NCBI GenBank assembly: GCA_945890485.1
Contig: CAMDCN010000028.1
Span: 1-47,466, forward strand
DNA length: 47,466 nucleotides
From: Candidatus Sulfopaludibacter sp. SbA3
GTDB taxonomy: Bacteria; Acidobacteriota; Terriglobia; Bryobacterales; Bryobacteraceae
Direction of reading: 5' to 3'
Made by a program: the position numbers and the translations under genes. Positions 7,879-16,293 of the stretch are shown piece after piece. The notes under the pieces were generated by a model. It was not told where the DNA came from. It saw only the letters and a program-made list of their open reading frames with translations, and made no database searches. Each line of letters starts with the position of its first letter. Positions within the stretch are counted from its first letter, which is position 1.

Positions 7879-9402
7879 CTACCTTACTTCAATCGCCTCG
7901 ATCACGTCGAAATTCGTCCCCTTGTCAGCACCGCCCAGGACCAGCAGGTGGCGATCGGATCCAGCCAGGCGATGTGCCAGGCGCGGAATGGAGACCCCGG
8001 CCTTGGACCATTCCCCCGTCGATTCGTCAAGACGCAACAACGTTCCATCGGAGACACTCACGAAGAGCTGGTCGCGATAAGCCGTGGCCGCGGGCGCGAA
8101 TCCGAGTCCCTTCCCAGCCGGGAGCTTCGCCGCTTCAGTCCAAGCACGCGCCGCCGGATCGTACACGCTCACGCTGCGGAGAATCGCGTTCTTGTCGTCG
8201 AAGCCGCCAATGACATACATCTTGCCATGGTGGGCGACCGCCATCAGCGCCCGCCGAAGGAACGGTTGCGGCGCAGAGACCCAAGCGGGCTGAGCGGCGT
8301 TGAGATCGAGCGTGAGGATGGTGTCGGCCCACTCCGAAGGCGCCTTGCCGCGAAGGTTCCAGCCACCCGTGACGATGAGCTGATTGCCGATAACGACAAC
8401 ATCGTGCGACGAGCGCGGTTGGGGTAGGGCGGGCAGCGCCTCCCAACGGCCGGTGGCCGGATCGAAGCGCGCGCAGTCGGCTACCGAATGCGTATCGGCG
8501 GGCGCGGTGGGTTCGTTTCGCGGCGCCATCCCCCCGATTCGATAGATCTTGCCCGCGTGGGCAGCAAGATTCATTCCTTGCAGGGGCGGGCCGGAGGGCA
8601 GCTTCTCCCAAACGGGAATACCGGCGAGCCGGAGCCGATGGAACTGCCCCGAGACCGCTTCCTTCGAATAGGAATGTGTCCGGGCAATGTGACCGCCGTA
8701 GACGTAGAGCCAGCCGTCGCTGACCACAGCACCGAAGCTGGAGGTCGCCTCCGGCATGGGCGGATACGGCGCATCAAATACCAGCGTGGCGTAGTGCCGC
8801 AACTGCTCGTACGGTTTGCCGTCGCGGACGCCTTCCGAGGGCTCCCAGTAGCGGGCCCATGCGCCATAGCGGCCGGGCGTGGCGAGCGGGTCCGACGTAC
8901 CGGTCCCGTCGGTCTTCACCTTTTTGGCGGTACCGTCAGGCAGCACCAGGTTGATCTCCGCATTCGGTAGCGGCTTGCCGTGGGCGAGCACCTGGAGAGT
9001 GACGGCGCCGGGCTTGCCCCGCGGAACGATTTCGACGGGCGTGGCGCCGACAGTGACCTCAAACGGGCGGCCCAGGATGGACTTGGGGTGATAGTAGAGC
9101 AGATAGTTGCCGCCACGGGTAAAGCCAAGGTCGAGCAGCCCATGGATCAGGCGCTGGCCTTGGCCGGCCAGAGCGACTTCGTAACCTTCTCCAATCTTTT
9201 CCACGAGCAGTGCCTGGTCCCGGCCCTGATTGCGAAGCTGGAGCCGAGCCGGAGCGACCATCGCAGCGGGGACCCCCTTCTCCGGCTTGAGGTCTTCGCT
9301 GAGAAAGAGTGAGGCGCGGGCGCCATCGGCCGCGGGCACGACGAAGAGGAAGTGAGCGTGGGCCGCCACAACGGCCGTGAAATACAGTAAAAGTGATTTC
9401 AT
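7879..9402 (-). CDS. Exported DUF4198-like domain fused to Kelch repeats
   Basis: 507 residues. A signal peptide (MKSLLLYFTAVVAAHA) is followed by an N-terminus HFLFVVPA and a two-part beta domain of about 190 residues with GRPFEVTVG and VLAHGKPLPNAEINLVLPDG, which resembles the periplasmic DUF4198 family found with metal-uptake systems. From about residue 215 come Kelch blades, recognised by GWLYVYGGH, GKIYRIGGM, NQLIVTGGW, GKMYVIGGF and HLLVLGGAD with the intervening Trp residues (GRWEALPALPQPRSSHD). It begins 18 bases after the TonB receptor gene with an AGGAA site, so it is the last gene of that operon. A role in binding or handing over the receptor's substrate is inference. Confidence 0.7.
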   Translation of the reverse strand: MKSLLLYFTAVVAAHAHFLFVVPAADGARASLFLSEDLKPEKGVPAAMVAPARLQLRNQGRDQALLVEKIGEGYEVALAGQGQRLIHGLLDLGFTRGGNYLLYYHPKSILGRPFEVTVGATPVEIVPRGKPGAVTLQVLAHGKPLPNAEINLVLPDGTAKKVKTDGTGTSDPLATPGRYGAWARYWEPSEGVRDGKPYEQLRHYATLVFDAPYPPMPEATSSFGAVVSDGWLYVYGGHIARTHSYSKEAVSGQFHRLRLAGIPVWEKLPSGPPLQGMNLAAHAGKIYRIGGMAPRNEPTAPADTHSVADCARFDPATGRWEALPALPQPRSSHDVVVIGNQLIVTGGWNLRGKAPSEWADTILTLDLNAAQPAWVSAPQPFLRRALMAVAHHGKMYVIGGFDDKNAILRSVSVYDPAARAWTEAAKLPAGKGLGFAPAATAYRDQLFVSVSDGTLLRLDESTGEWSKAGVSIPRLAHRLAGSDRHLLVLGGADKGTNFDVIEAIEVR

Positions 9403-9420
9403 AGTCAGAAGTTCCTTGAG

Positions 9421-11634
9421 TTATTCAGTTTTGCCGAAGCGGTAACGGAGGCCGGCGCGGACAGTCCGGCCATAGTCGGGGCGGTCGAAGCTCGGGCTGG
9501 GGAGCTGTAGTTTGGCATCGCGGCTATTGTTGAGGTTGTCGACGGCGAAGAAGGTTTCCACGCGCCGGGGCCAGGCCTTGGAGACATACGCGTCCCAGAT
9601 TTGGAACGGAAGACCGCGTGTGCCTGTTGCGGCATTGAGCAGCCAATGGCTGTAGAACGCACCGCGAACATTTGCGTGTAGGCCGAGCTTGGGAATTGTG
9701 TAGTCGGCGCGGAGGATTCCGGTGTGGCGGTGCCTCTGCGCCAAGGCGAGGTTGGTGACGGTGTCCTTTGCCTGTAGGTAGGTGTACGCGCCGGAGACGC
9801 GGAGCGACCGGGTGAAGGCGTATTCGCCATCGAGCTCGACGCCTTGGGTGAAGATCCGGGACTGATTGGCGTAGATGAAGGTCTGCCGCCCGAGAAGAGG
9901 ATCAAAGAACGGCGGGATGCCATAAGTGACCAGTAACTGGTTGAGCTCGGCGCTCGTGCGGGGGGTGCCGATGAGGCGGCTATCGATCAGGTCCCGGATA
10001 TTATTGCGAAAGAGCGTTACGCCCAGCCGGTAGCGGGCACGGCGCAGGGCCATTCCGGCCTGCCAGCTCTGGCTGTGCTCCGGGTTCAGCGTAGGGTTGC
10101 CGATGACTTGGTAAAAACTTGCCGGGTTGGCGAAGCGGAAGTAGAGCTGGCCAAGGTCCGGCGCGCGGAACCCCATGCCGAAGGAGGCGCGGAGGAGTAC
10201 GGAATCGGAGAGGCGATAGACGATACCCGCCCGGGGAACAGCCGCGCCGCCGAACAAGCTGTGGTTCGTGACGCGGCCGCCGATGGTCAGCGTCAAGCGC
10301 GGGAGGACCAGCCATTTGTCCTGCACCCAGAAGTCGCGTGCCGTCACCTGTTGGCCGACGTTGTCGCCGACTAGCCGATTGGCTCCACGATAGAGTGTTT
10401 GGGACCATTCGGCGCCGCCTTGGAGCATGTGGCCAGCGCCGAGCTGGCGGGAAAGCGTCGCGTCGAGACGGTTCAGCCGCTCATTCAGGTTGGCCGGCGC
10501 GGGGTCGCCGGGGCGGCCGATGGGCGTGCTGAGGCTGTTCTCGTCGTAGCGCGCGGCGTAGGCACGGGCTTGGAGCACGGTGGAAGGATTGAGAGCCCAA
10601 TCGGCAACGACGGCGTACGATTGCGTGGAGTCCGTGGCAGTGCCGGCGACGAGCCCGGTTTCGCTGGCATTGCGGCCCTCCTCACGATTGCGATAGGCGT
10701 TCGCAGTGAAGCCGAGCGCCAATGAGGGTAGCAGTTGGACACGAGTTTTGAAGAGAATGTCGTTACGGCGGACCTGTGGACCGACCGTGGTGGGTGCGTT
10801 GGGCAGGAGGGAGTAGGAGTCCATTCGGTTGGCGCCTCCGTTTAGATAGAAGGAGACGCGCTCGCGCTGCGCGCCGAAATCCACGCGGCCATCGAGTGTG
10901 CCGAGGCTGCCGCCGGAAAGCAGCAGTCCGCCTTCCCAGGGCGACTGCGGCTCCTGCGTGATCAGGTTGATCACGCCGCCGATCGCATCACTGCCATAGA
11001 GGGACGACGCGGTGCCCTTCGCCACCTCGATCCGTCCGAGCCGTCCCGATGACTGCCGGTTCAGGTTGACCGCTCCCGACTTGATGCCACGCGCGCCAAG
11101 CACGGGCAAGCCGTCTTGCAGCACCAACACCTGACGCGAATCGATGCCCTGAATCTGTTCGCCGCCGACCGTGGAGGTGTTTCCACGGCGAACGAGCACC
11201 CCGGGGAGCTCTTGCAGCACATCGGACACCCGTTCGTATCCGGTAGACTCGATCTGGCCGCGAGTGATGGCTTCTACTTTGGTGGGGGATTCATCCTGCA
11301 ACTCCTCAATCCGAGAGCCGCTGATGACGGTGACGGCCGTGCGGATCAGCACAGGTTCCAGTTGGACGGTGACGTTCGCGTCCGGGGGGAGCGGCAAGGT
11401 AGCGGCGAGATCGGGTCCGGCGGCAAATATCCGATAGTCCCCACTTTTGCGGGGCGTCAGAGCGCAGCGTCCACTTGCATCTGCCTTGCAAGATTGCTCT
11501 TCGCCGGTGGCGGCGTGGCGAAGGCGGACGACCGCGCCGGCCACGGGAAGACCAGCGGGATCGATGGTTCGGAATTGGACCGGCGACTGGCTCCACAGGG
11601 CGGTCGCGAGCAGCGCAAGAGATACTAGGCGCAT
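9421..11634 (-). CDS. TonB-dependent outer-membrane receptor with carboxypeptidase-regulatory domain
   Basis: 737 residues. Order: signal peptide 1-15; an N-terminal beta domain of about 75 residues (TIDPAGLPVAGAVVRLRH) of the carboxypeptidase-regulatory type; the plug (VSDVLQELPGVLVRRG, GIDSRQVLVLQDGLPV, KGTASSLYGSDAIGGVINL); and a 22-strand-type barrel ending LRYRFGKTE. The ASSLYGSDAIGGVINLIT block is diagnostic of TonB receptors, which import siderophores, cobalamin, metals or sugars. The ribosome site GGGAGG sits five bases before the ATG. It overlaps the small CxxC gene by ten bases and precedes the DUF4198-Kelch gene. The neighbours hint at a metal or metal complex as substrate, which is inference. 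Confidence 0.9.
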   Translation of the reverse strand: MRLVSLALLATALWSQSPVQFRTIDPAGLPVAGAVVRLRHAATGEEQSCKADASGRCALTPRKSGDYRIFAAGPDLAATLPLPPDANVTVQLEPVLIRTAVTVISGSRIEELQDESPTKVEAITRGQIESTGYERVSDVLQELPGVLVRRGNTSTVGGEQIQGIDSRQVLVLQDGLPVLGARGIKSGAVNLNRQSSGRLGRIEVAKGTASSLYGSDAIGGVINLITQEPQSPWEGGLLLSGGSLGTLDGRVDFGAQRERVSFYLNGGANRMDSYSLLPNAPTTVGPQVRRNDILFKTRVQLLPSLALGFTANAYRNREEGRNASETGLVAGTATDSTQSYAVVADWALNPSTVLQARAYAARYDENSLSTPIGRPGDPAPANLNERLNRLDATLSRQLGAGHMLQGGAEWSQTLYRGANRLVGDNVGQQVTARDFWVQDKWLVLPRLTLTIGGRVTNHSLFGGAAVPRAGIVYRLSDSVLLRASFGMGFRAPDLGQLYFRFANPASFYQVIGNPTLNPEHSQSWQAGMALRRARYRLGVTLFRNNIRDLIDSRLIGTPRTSAELNQLLVTYGIPPFFDPLLGRQTFIYANQSRIFTQGVELDGEYAFTRSLRVSGAYTYLQAKDTVTNLALAQRHRHTGILRADYTIPKLGLHANVRGAFYSHWLLNAATGTRGLPFQIWDAYVSKAWPRRVETFFAVDNLNNSRDAKLQLPSPSFDRPDYGRTVRAGLRYRFGKTE

Positions 11635-11846
11635 CGATCCTCCCGGTGGGCTTCCAGCATCAATTCGAAGTTCGCCGCGGCGCGGGAGACGAGGTCGACG
11701 ACTTCAAGAAACGTTTGGGGGGAAACCTGCAGGTTGGTTGAGCCGAGGACCATATGGATCAAGTCACAGTCCGGGCAGCGAAAGATGCAGCCAATTCTAG
11801 GGTTATGGGCGAGCGGCCAAGCCGCGCCATCGGGATATTGGGGCAT
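11625..11846 (-). CDS. Small CxxC-containing protein, first gene of the TonB operon
   Basis: 73 residues from the ATG at 11846, chosen because AAGGAG lies five bases upstream; an in-frame start at 11912 would sit inside the leader hairpin. The core reads NPRIGCIFRCPDCDLIHMVL followed by GSTNLQVSPQTFLEVVDLV, so there are three Cys and a His in a CxxxCxxC...H arrangement that could hold zinc or another metal. It reminds me of small DUF6686-type proteins of Bacteroidetes, but I am not certain. The tail overlaps the start of the receptor gene, implying coupled translation and probably a shared function such as sensing or handling the imported substrate. Confidence 0.65.
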   Translation of the reverse strand: MPQYPDGAAWPLAHNPRIGCIFRCPDCDLIHMVLGSTNLQVSPQTFLEVVDLVSRAAANFELMLEAHREDRCA

Positions 11847-11864
11847 AGGGTCTCCTTGGGAGAA

Positions 11865-11910
11865 GCCCGGGCAACCCGCTAAGATAGAGGGGTTGCTCCG
11901 GACTCCGGGC
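11865..11910 (-). promoter_or_regulatory. Leader stem-loop of the TonB operon
   Basis: GCCCGG (11865-11870) and GCAACCC (11871-11877) pair with CCGGGC (11905-11910) and GGGTTGC (11890-11896), giving 13 base pairs interrupted only by an eight-base bulge at 11897-11904. It ends 18 bases before the start codon at 11846, immediately ahead of the ribosome site, so it could control translation or transcript stability. Confidence 0.5.
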
Positions 11911-11917
11911 AATCACC

Positions 11918-11963
11918 AAGGCTGACGGGAGCACTCTCGCAAAGAACCCCGTCAGCCTTTTTT
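11918..11963 (+). terminator. Strong stem-loop with T-run (plus-strand terminator signature)
   Basis: A perfect 12-bp stem (11918-11929 with 11948-11959) around an 18-base loop, followed on the plus strand by TTTT (TTTTTT counting the last stem bases). It has the look of an intrinsic terminator for plus-strand transcription, although no plus-strand gene ends here. On the minus strand the same stem lies in the 5' leader of the TonB operon next to the 11865-11910 stem, so it may instead belong to a regulatory RNA or stop antisense transcription. Confidence 0.5.
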
Positions 11964-11976
11964 AGTGGCGCCTTCC

Positions 11977-11997
11977 ATCTGCAAATCATTTGCAGAT
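11977..11997. promoter_or_regulatory. Perfect 21-bp palindrome, candidate operator
   Basis: Ten-base arms ATCTGCAAAT and ATTTGCAGAT around a single central C. The half-site TTTGCAGAT recurs at 12128-12136. Position about 130 bases upstream of the first gene of the TonB operon suggests a binding site for a dimeric regulator; no regulator gene is adjacent. Confidence 0.45.
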
Positions 11998-12204
11998 ATG
12001 AGCACTTTGCCAATATACGTCCAAATTAGTCCTGATTGCAAGAACAGATTTCGGAAAAGGACAGGTCCCGCCTCCGGTTGCCATCTGCGTCCCGGCCAGA
12101 TCGGGGCGGCCGTTCGCGGGATTGCTGTTTGCAGATCATACGCGGACCCAAACGGACGACTGTTTTGCCTCAACTGAAGCCGGAGCAATTAAGCCGTGTC
12201 AAGA

Positions 12205-12470
12205 ATGAAGCAGCTCACCGATAGGCAGCATAGCGGGCCGCGGCGTCTCGCCTAGCGGCTACGGCGTTCTCCGAGATACCAGCAATTCGGGAGATCCCAT
12301 CCGGGGCACTGATTAGCGGGTTCGACCGGCCGAAGAGGCAAAGCGTGACCCTTCGTCTGGACGCTGACGCGATTACCAGGCTGAAAGCGTTTGGAGACGG
12401 ATTTCAAACCGTGGTAATTCGCCACTTGCGAGAACTCTTGGCGAGATGGCGCGCTTGCTGGTTGGCGTGA
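12205..12470 (+). pseudogene. Frameshifted BrnA-type antitoxin relic
   Basis: A start MKQLTDRQ at 12205 runs into a stop at 12253-12255, while another frame continues with FSEIPAIREIPSGAL, GFDRPK, RQSVTLRLDADAITRLKA and GDGFQTVVIRHLRELL, ending with TGA at 12468. The second part is what I expect of the C-terminal ribbon-helix-helix domain of BrnA antitoxins (VTLRLDADV...W.KA.G.GYQTRIN.LLR), and the first eight residues fit their usual start. The shift between the two frames therefore looks like a frameshift in a former antitoxin gene. No BrnT toxin is visible upstream. The last residues (ARWRACWLA) are unlike the family. Confidence 0.6.
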
Positions 12471-12743
12471 TTCAAATCCGCCACACGGCGGATTGAGAGA
12501 GCTCATCAGGACGGAAGGTACCGGTAGGTACTAAGCGCACGTGCGATACGGCTGGCCGGGGCGATCCACATTCACTAGCTCGCGGGCCTTTGGCACGCTG
12601 AACAAAACCGGGGCGCGATTTTTCGAAGGCGGATTCAACACGGACACGGACGTGCAGGGGTGCCAGAAGGTCGTGACTGGCAACTCCAGTCTCGATACAT
12701 CTGGCACTCCGTACTTCGTGGTGGTGACGGGGAAGGTTGTAGC

Positions 12744-13595
12744 TTAGGAGTGGGTCGCGCAGACCGACCGGAGCTTCTTAAAGAGGGCCGGGGTGGCGGT
12801 GATGGCCGGGGCCTTCTCTTCGTACTCCAGGGCAAGGTATCCACGGTAGTTGTTGGCGACCAACATGCCGGCGACACGGTCCCAATCGGAAGGGGCGGGG
12901 CCATTTTCGTCGCGGACCATCGCCTTCACCTGCACGTTGACGGCGTGCGGGGCGATCATTTCGATCTGCTCGTAGACGCGGGTCTTGAAGTTCGCCGTAT
13001 CGAGGTTGATGCCAACCCAGGGGCTGTTCACCTGCTTCACGATCTGGATGATGTTCTCGGCCTTGTCCGTGATACCACCATGGTTTTCGAGGCCCAGAAT
13101 GACGCCGTGCTGGCCGGCGTACTCGGCCGCGGGCGAGAGGATTTCCGCCACCCACTTGGCGGCGTCAGCTTCGGTGGCACCCTTCGGCACGGCGCCGCCG
13201 AAGACGCGGATGTGACCGGCACCGAGCTTGGCGGCGACGTCGATCCACTTCTTCAGATTGGCCGTCTGTTCAGCACGGGCGGGACCGGCGGGCTTGGTCA
13301 ACTCGCTGCGGATGGAGATGGAATAGATCTCGATGCCAGCCTTGTAGGCGGCGCGCTTCAGCGGGATCAGGAAGCTGTTCTCGGTGTTCGGGAACCAGTA
13401 GACCGTCATATCGACGCCGTCGAGGTCGTTCTCGGCGGAGATGCGGATGAGGTCTTCGTACTTCAAAGTCCCCTTCTGGAGGTCTTCGCGGAAGGAGTAG
13501 GCGCACAAAGCGGGTCGCAGTCGCGGCTTCATGGCGGCGGACAAGGTGAATGGCGCGGCGGCGACGGTCGAGAGGAGGGAGCGGCGGGTAATCAT
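12744..13595 (-). CDS. Exported sugar phosphate isomerase/epimerase-like TIM barrel
   Basis: 283 residues. A twin-arginine-type leader (MITRRSLLSTVAAAPFTLSA) precedes a xylose-isomerase-like/AP-endonuclease-2 barrel: LDGVDMTVYWFPN, LGAGHIRVFGGAVPKG, HGVILGLENHGGITD, WVGINLDTANFKT, VNVQVKAMV and YRGYLALEYEEKA. The Glu, Asp, His and second Glu at strand ends match the metal site of the family (LENHG, LDTANF, ALEYE). The substrate is unknown; such exported forms are common in Acidobacteria and Planctomycetes and act on sugars or cyclitols. Its start overlaps the end of the TolC gene by four bases, tying it to the export operon although no exporter needs it. Confidence 0.8.
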   Translation of the reverse strand: MITRRSLLSTVAAAPFTLSAAMKPRLRPALCAYSFREDLQKGTLKYEDLIRISAENDLDGVDMTVYWFPNTENSFLIPLKRAAYKAGIEIYSISIRSELTKPAGPARAEQTANLKKWIDVAAKLGAGHIRVFGGAVPKGATEADAAKWVAEILSPAAEYAGQHGVILGLENHGGITDKAENIIQIVKQVNSPWVGINLDTANFKTRVYEQIEMIAPHAVNVQVKAMVRDENGPAPSDWDRVAGMLVANNYRGYLALEYEEKAPAITATPALFKKLRSVCATHS

Positions 13596-14974
13596 GGTCT
13601 GGTCAAAGCATATCGCGAGAAGATGCGCGTCGTCGACCCGTCATATTCGGCGAGGGCTTTGAAGTAGTCGCTTTGCGCTTTGATTTCGCGGAACTGGGCG
13701 TCGGCGGTCGCTAACTCGCGGAGGTTGACCAAGAATTGCGTCGAGTCGCCGAGATCGAACTTGGCGCGCTCGGCCTCTTCGAGCTGCCTAGCCGTCAGCA
13801 CTTCGTTGCGGACGACAGCCAACGATTCAAAGGCGGCCTTCACGGCACTGACGGCATCCTGGACGTCGGCGACCACGCGGTCCCGGGAGAAGCGGAGTTC
13901 GGCCTCCAATTGCGACAGCTTGGCGGTCTGCTGAAGGTTTTTGCCGATCGCTTTGCGGCGCTGAGCAGGCAGTTCGAAAATGAAGCCCGATTCAACGTTG
14001 TTACCGACCTTCGTGATAGAGCCGGTTCCGGTGTCGCGGGAGTATTGGAGGAAGAAATCGAGCTGCGGGGCGATTTGATTTTCGGCGAGGCGGACTTCGA
14101 CCTGCTGCTGGTCGCGCTTGACGAGAAGAGCCCGTACTTCGGGCCGTTGTTGAATGGCAAAGGCGAGATCCTCGCGGACGCGGGCTTCGTCGAGGTCACC
14201 GGGTGGCTCGGGGATCGGCGGCAGGCGATCGGGACCAGGTTGTACAGGGGAACCATCGGCGGCACGGAGGAAGAGAGAGAGTTCGATGGCGCGATTCTGC
14301 AGGTTCCGCTCCGCACCAACCACGGCGCCTCGGCGGCGGAGAATGGTCTGGCGGTTGTCGGTGAGCTCGATCGGGGCGATGCTGCCGAGTTTGACCGATT
14401 CGTCGATTTGAATGTTTCTCTCTTCGGCAAGCCGGAGGAGGGCTTGGGCGACGCGGAGCTGTTGACCGGCGGCAACCCATTCCCAGTACTGTTTCAGGGC
14501 CTCCTTAAAGAAAGTCAGCCGGGATTTGTCGACGGTGGTTTCGGCCACGTCGCGCTGCAGAGCGTTCGTTTGGAGGCCGGCGCGGCGAGAATCGATGGCG
14601 CGATTCCGCAACAGGTTGGTGCGGAAGCCGGCGCGGTATTCGCCGGCGGACAAGGTGAGCGACTTGTCTTGGGCCGGATTGAAGCGGCCGCGGCCAACCT
14701 TGTAACCGCTATACACATCGGTACCCCAGGCCTGGAGCGGCTGCTCCACGAAGGCGTCGAAGGTCTCATTCCGGTAGTATCCGAACTGTTCGACATCCCC
14801 CTTGGCTTTAAGCTTGGTATCGAACTCGCCACGGGCGGCGATCTGGCCGCCCTCGGCGATGCGCCGTTCTTCGAGTGCGGCGGCGAGCAAGGGAAAATGC
14901 TGATTGACCGAACGCAATACATCTTCCGGAGTCAGAGGATCCAGCGCGAGAAGAGCGAACAGAGCAAAGATCAT
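13592..14974 (-). CDS. TolC-family outer-membrane efflux channel
   Basis: 460 residues with a short signal peptide (MIFALFALLALDPLTP) and the two long helical hairpin repeats of the outer-membrane efflux protein family: LPLLAAALEERRIAEGG-like start, YRAGFRTNLLRNRAI, the long helices around EALKQYWEWVAAGQQLRVAQ, and in the second half DEARVREDLAFAIQQRPEVR, ENQIAPQLDFFLQYSRD and ARQLEEAERAKFDLGDST. It forms the exit duct joining the periplasmic adaptor to the outer membrane. Its ATG overlaps the stop of the HlyD gene by one base (TAATG), so the two are surely co-translated. Confidence 0.88.
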   Translation of the reverse strand: MIFALFALLALDPLTPEDVLRSVNQHFPLLAAALEERRIAEGGQIAARGEFDTKLKAKGDVEQFGYYRNETFDAFVEQPLQAWGTDVYSGYKVGRGRFNPAQDKSLTLSAGEYRAGFRTNLLRNRAIDSRRAGLQTNALQRDVAETTVDKSRLTFFKEALKQYWEWVAAGQQLRVAQALLRLAEERNIQIDESVKLGSIAPIELTDNRQTILRRRGAVVGAERNLQNRAIELSLFLRAADGSPVQPGPDRLPPIPEPPGDLDEARVREDLAFAIQQRPEVRALLVKRDQQQVEVRLAENQIAPQLDFFLQYSRDTGTGSITKVGNNVESGFIFELPAQRRKAIGKNLQQTAKLSQLEAELRFSRDRVVADVQDAVSAVKAAFESLAVVRNEVLTARQLEEAERAKFDLGDSTQFLVNLRELATADAQFREIKAQSDYFKALAEYDGSTTRIFSRYALTRP

Positions 14975-16293
14975 TATTTTTCTTTAGACGCAGCTTTGCC
15001 TTTGGCGGGTTCGGTGGTTGCGATGACCGGAGGGAAGCCATTGAACTGGCGCCACAGTTCGAAGCCAAGGGGAACTTGGTTCAAGAGTACCCATCCGTTG
15101 GCGCGGACGCCTTGGCGGAGATAGTTCTTGGTCGGCCAGGGTTCGTCATTGGCGTCGTGCTGGACAAGGACCCGGAACTGGCCGGCGCCGTTGTCGGTGG
15201 AGTCAACAAGCTGCACATGGCCGCCGAAGGTACCGACCGCGATGGACGGCCAGCCGGCGAACTGCAGGGCGGGCCAACCTTCAAACTGCAGGCGCACGGG
15301 ACTGCCCTCGCTGATGAGGGGCACGTCGTTACCGTTGATCCATAGTTCGACTACGTCTTTGGTGGTGGAAGGCACGAGGATCGCGATTTGGGCGCCGGCC
15401 TTGAGCAGTTCTCCATTTTGGCGCGCGACGACGCGGAAAATTTTTCCATCGACAGGGGCCATGACGCGTTGGGTGTTCTGGCGGGCGAGACGCACCTCTA
15501 CTTTGGTGACTTCGGCGCGGGCTTTGGCGACGTCGGACTCGGCGGAGGCGTGGGCGCCCCAAGCCTCTTCGATGCGGGAGCCGGCTTCAGCGTCGGTGCG
15601 GAGGAGTTCGCTGTCGAGCGAGAGTTTCTCGCTTTTTGCGGCGTTGAGGGAGGCGGTGGCACGCTCGACATCGGCGACCTTCTGGGTGTAGTCGAGTTCG
15701 GCGAGTTCGACGTTGCGCGTGGAGGTCAATCCCTTCTTGGCGAGACCCGCCTGCCTTTCTTGCTGCATCCTGGCGGTAACGAGGCCGGCTTTCGCGGCCT
15801 CGAGTGATTGCTGGGCGGCGGCGATCCGGTCGATGGACATTTGAACGCGTGCCTTGGCGGCGGAGACGCCGGTTTTCTGGCTGAGTTCAAGGGCGCGGAT
15901 GCGGTCTTCAATGGTCTTGACGCGGCGGACGGCGGCCTCTTCGGTGCGCAGCATCTGATCGCGCTCCTGGGTCAGGCGGTCAATGAGGGAGGGATCGTTA
16001 TCGGTGAGGTCGACGATGGGATCTCCTTTCTTGACATCGGACCCTTCGACGACGTACCAGCGGGCGATCCGGCCGTCGATGGGCGCTTCAATATTCTGTT
16101 GCCGCTCTTCGGGAGAAAATGCTACCACCCGGCCGGAGCCGGCGATATTTTGCTGCCAGGGCGTAATGGTGAGAGCCAAGGCCATCACAATCATCAGGAC
16201 GACAAGGACACGAGAAAGGACGCGGGTCGACCGGGGCGCTTGAATGGCGTGCAGGGCAACATACGCGGGCAGGGTATGGGACGGGGAACTCAT
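14974..16293 (-). CDS. HlyD-family periplasmic adaptor
   Basis: 439 residues. One N-terminal membrane anchor (VLVVLMIVMALALTITPW) is followed by the first half of a lipoyl-like domain (IEAPIDGRIARWYVVEGSDV), a long coiled coil of about 170 residues (ERDQMLRTEEAAVRRVKTIE through ARAEVTKVEVRLARQ), the second lipoyl half (VMAPVDGKIFRVVARQNGEL) and a C-terminal beta-barrel part. This is the standard plan of membrane-fusion proteins that bridge an inner-membrane ABC protein and TolC. It overlaps the ABC gene by four bases. The order ABC, adaptor, channel on one transcript marks a type I secretion or large-molecule efflux system; the cargo is not encoded nearby. Confidence 0.88.
   Translation of the reverse strand: MSSPSHTLPAYVALHAIQAPRSTRVLSRVLVVLMIVMALALTITPWQQNIAGSGRVVAFSPEERQQNIEAPIDGRIARWYVVEGSDVKKGDPIVDLTDNDPSLIDRLTQERDQMLRTEEAAVRRVKTIEDRIRALELSQKTGVSAAKARVQMSIDRIAAAQQSLEAAKAGLVTARMQQERQAGLAKKGLTSTRNVELAELDYTQKVADVERATASLNAAKSEKLSLDSELLRTDAEAGSRIEEAWGAHASAESDVAKARAEVTKVEVRLARQNTQRVMAPVDGKIFRVVARQNGELLKAGAQIAILVPSTTKDVVELWINGNDVPLISEGSPVRLQFEGWPALQFAGWPSIAVGTFGGHVQLVDSTDNGAGQFRVLVQHDANDEPWPTKNYLRQGVRANGWVLLNQVPLGFELWRQFNGFPPVIATTEPAKGKAASKEK

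Noticed and set aside
11840-11963. Cobalamin riboswitch in the TonB leader
   Set aside because: The leader is structured but I cannot find the B12 box or the other conserved core elements of that riboswitch.
12541-12747. Plus-strand ORF of 68 codons ending at the isomerase stop
   Set aside because: It starts with GTG without a ribosome site, shows no family motif and overlaps the convergent gene by four bases. The Gly/Thr/Phe-rich sequence vaguely recalls the end of a TonB receptor, but not enough to call.
13736-15124. Plus-strand ORF of 462 codons opposite the TolC gene
   Set aside because: Antisense shadow of a well-supported gene; no domain recognised.
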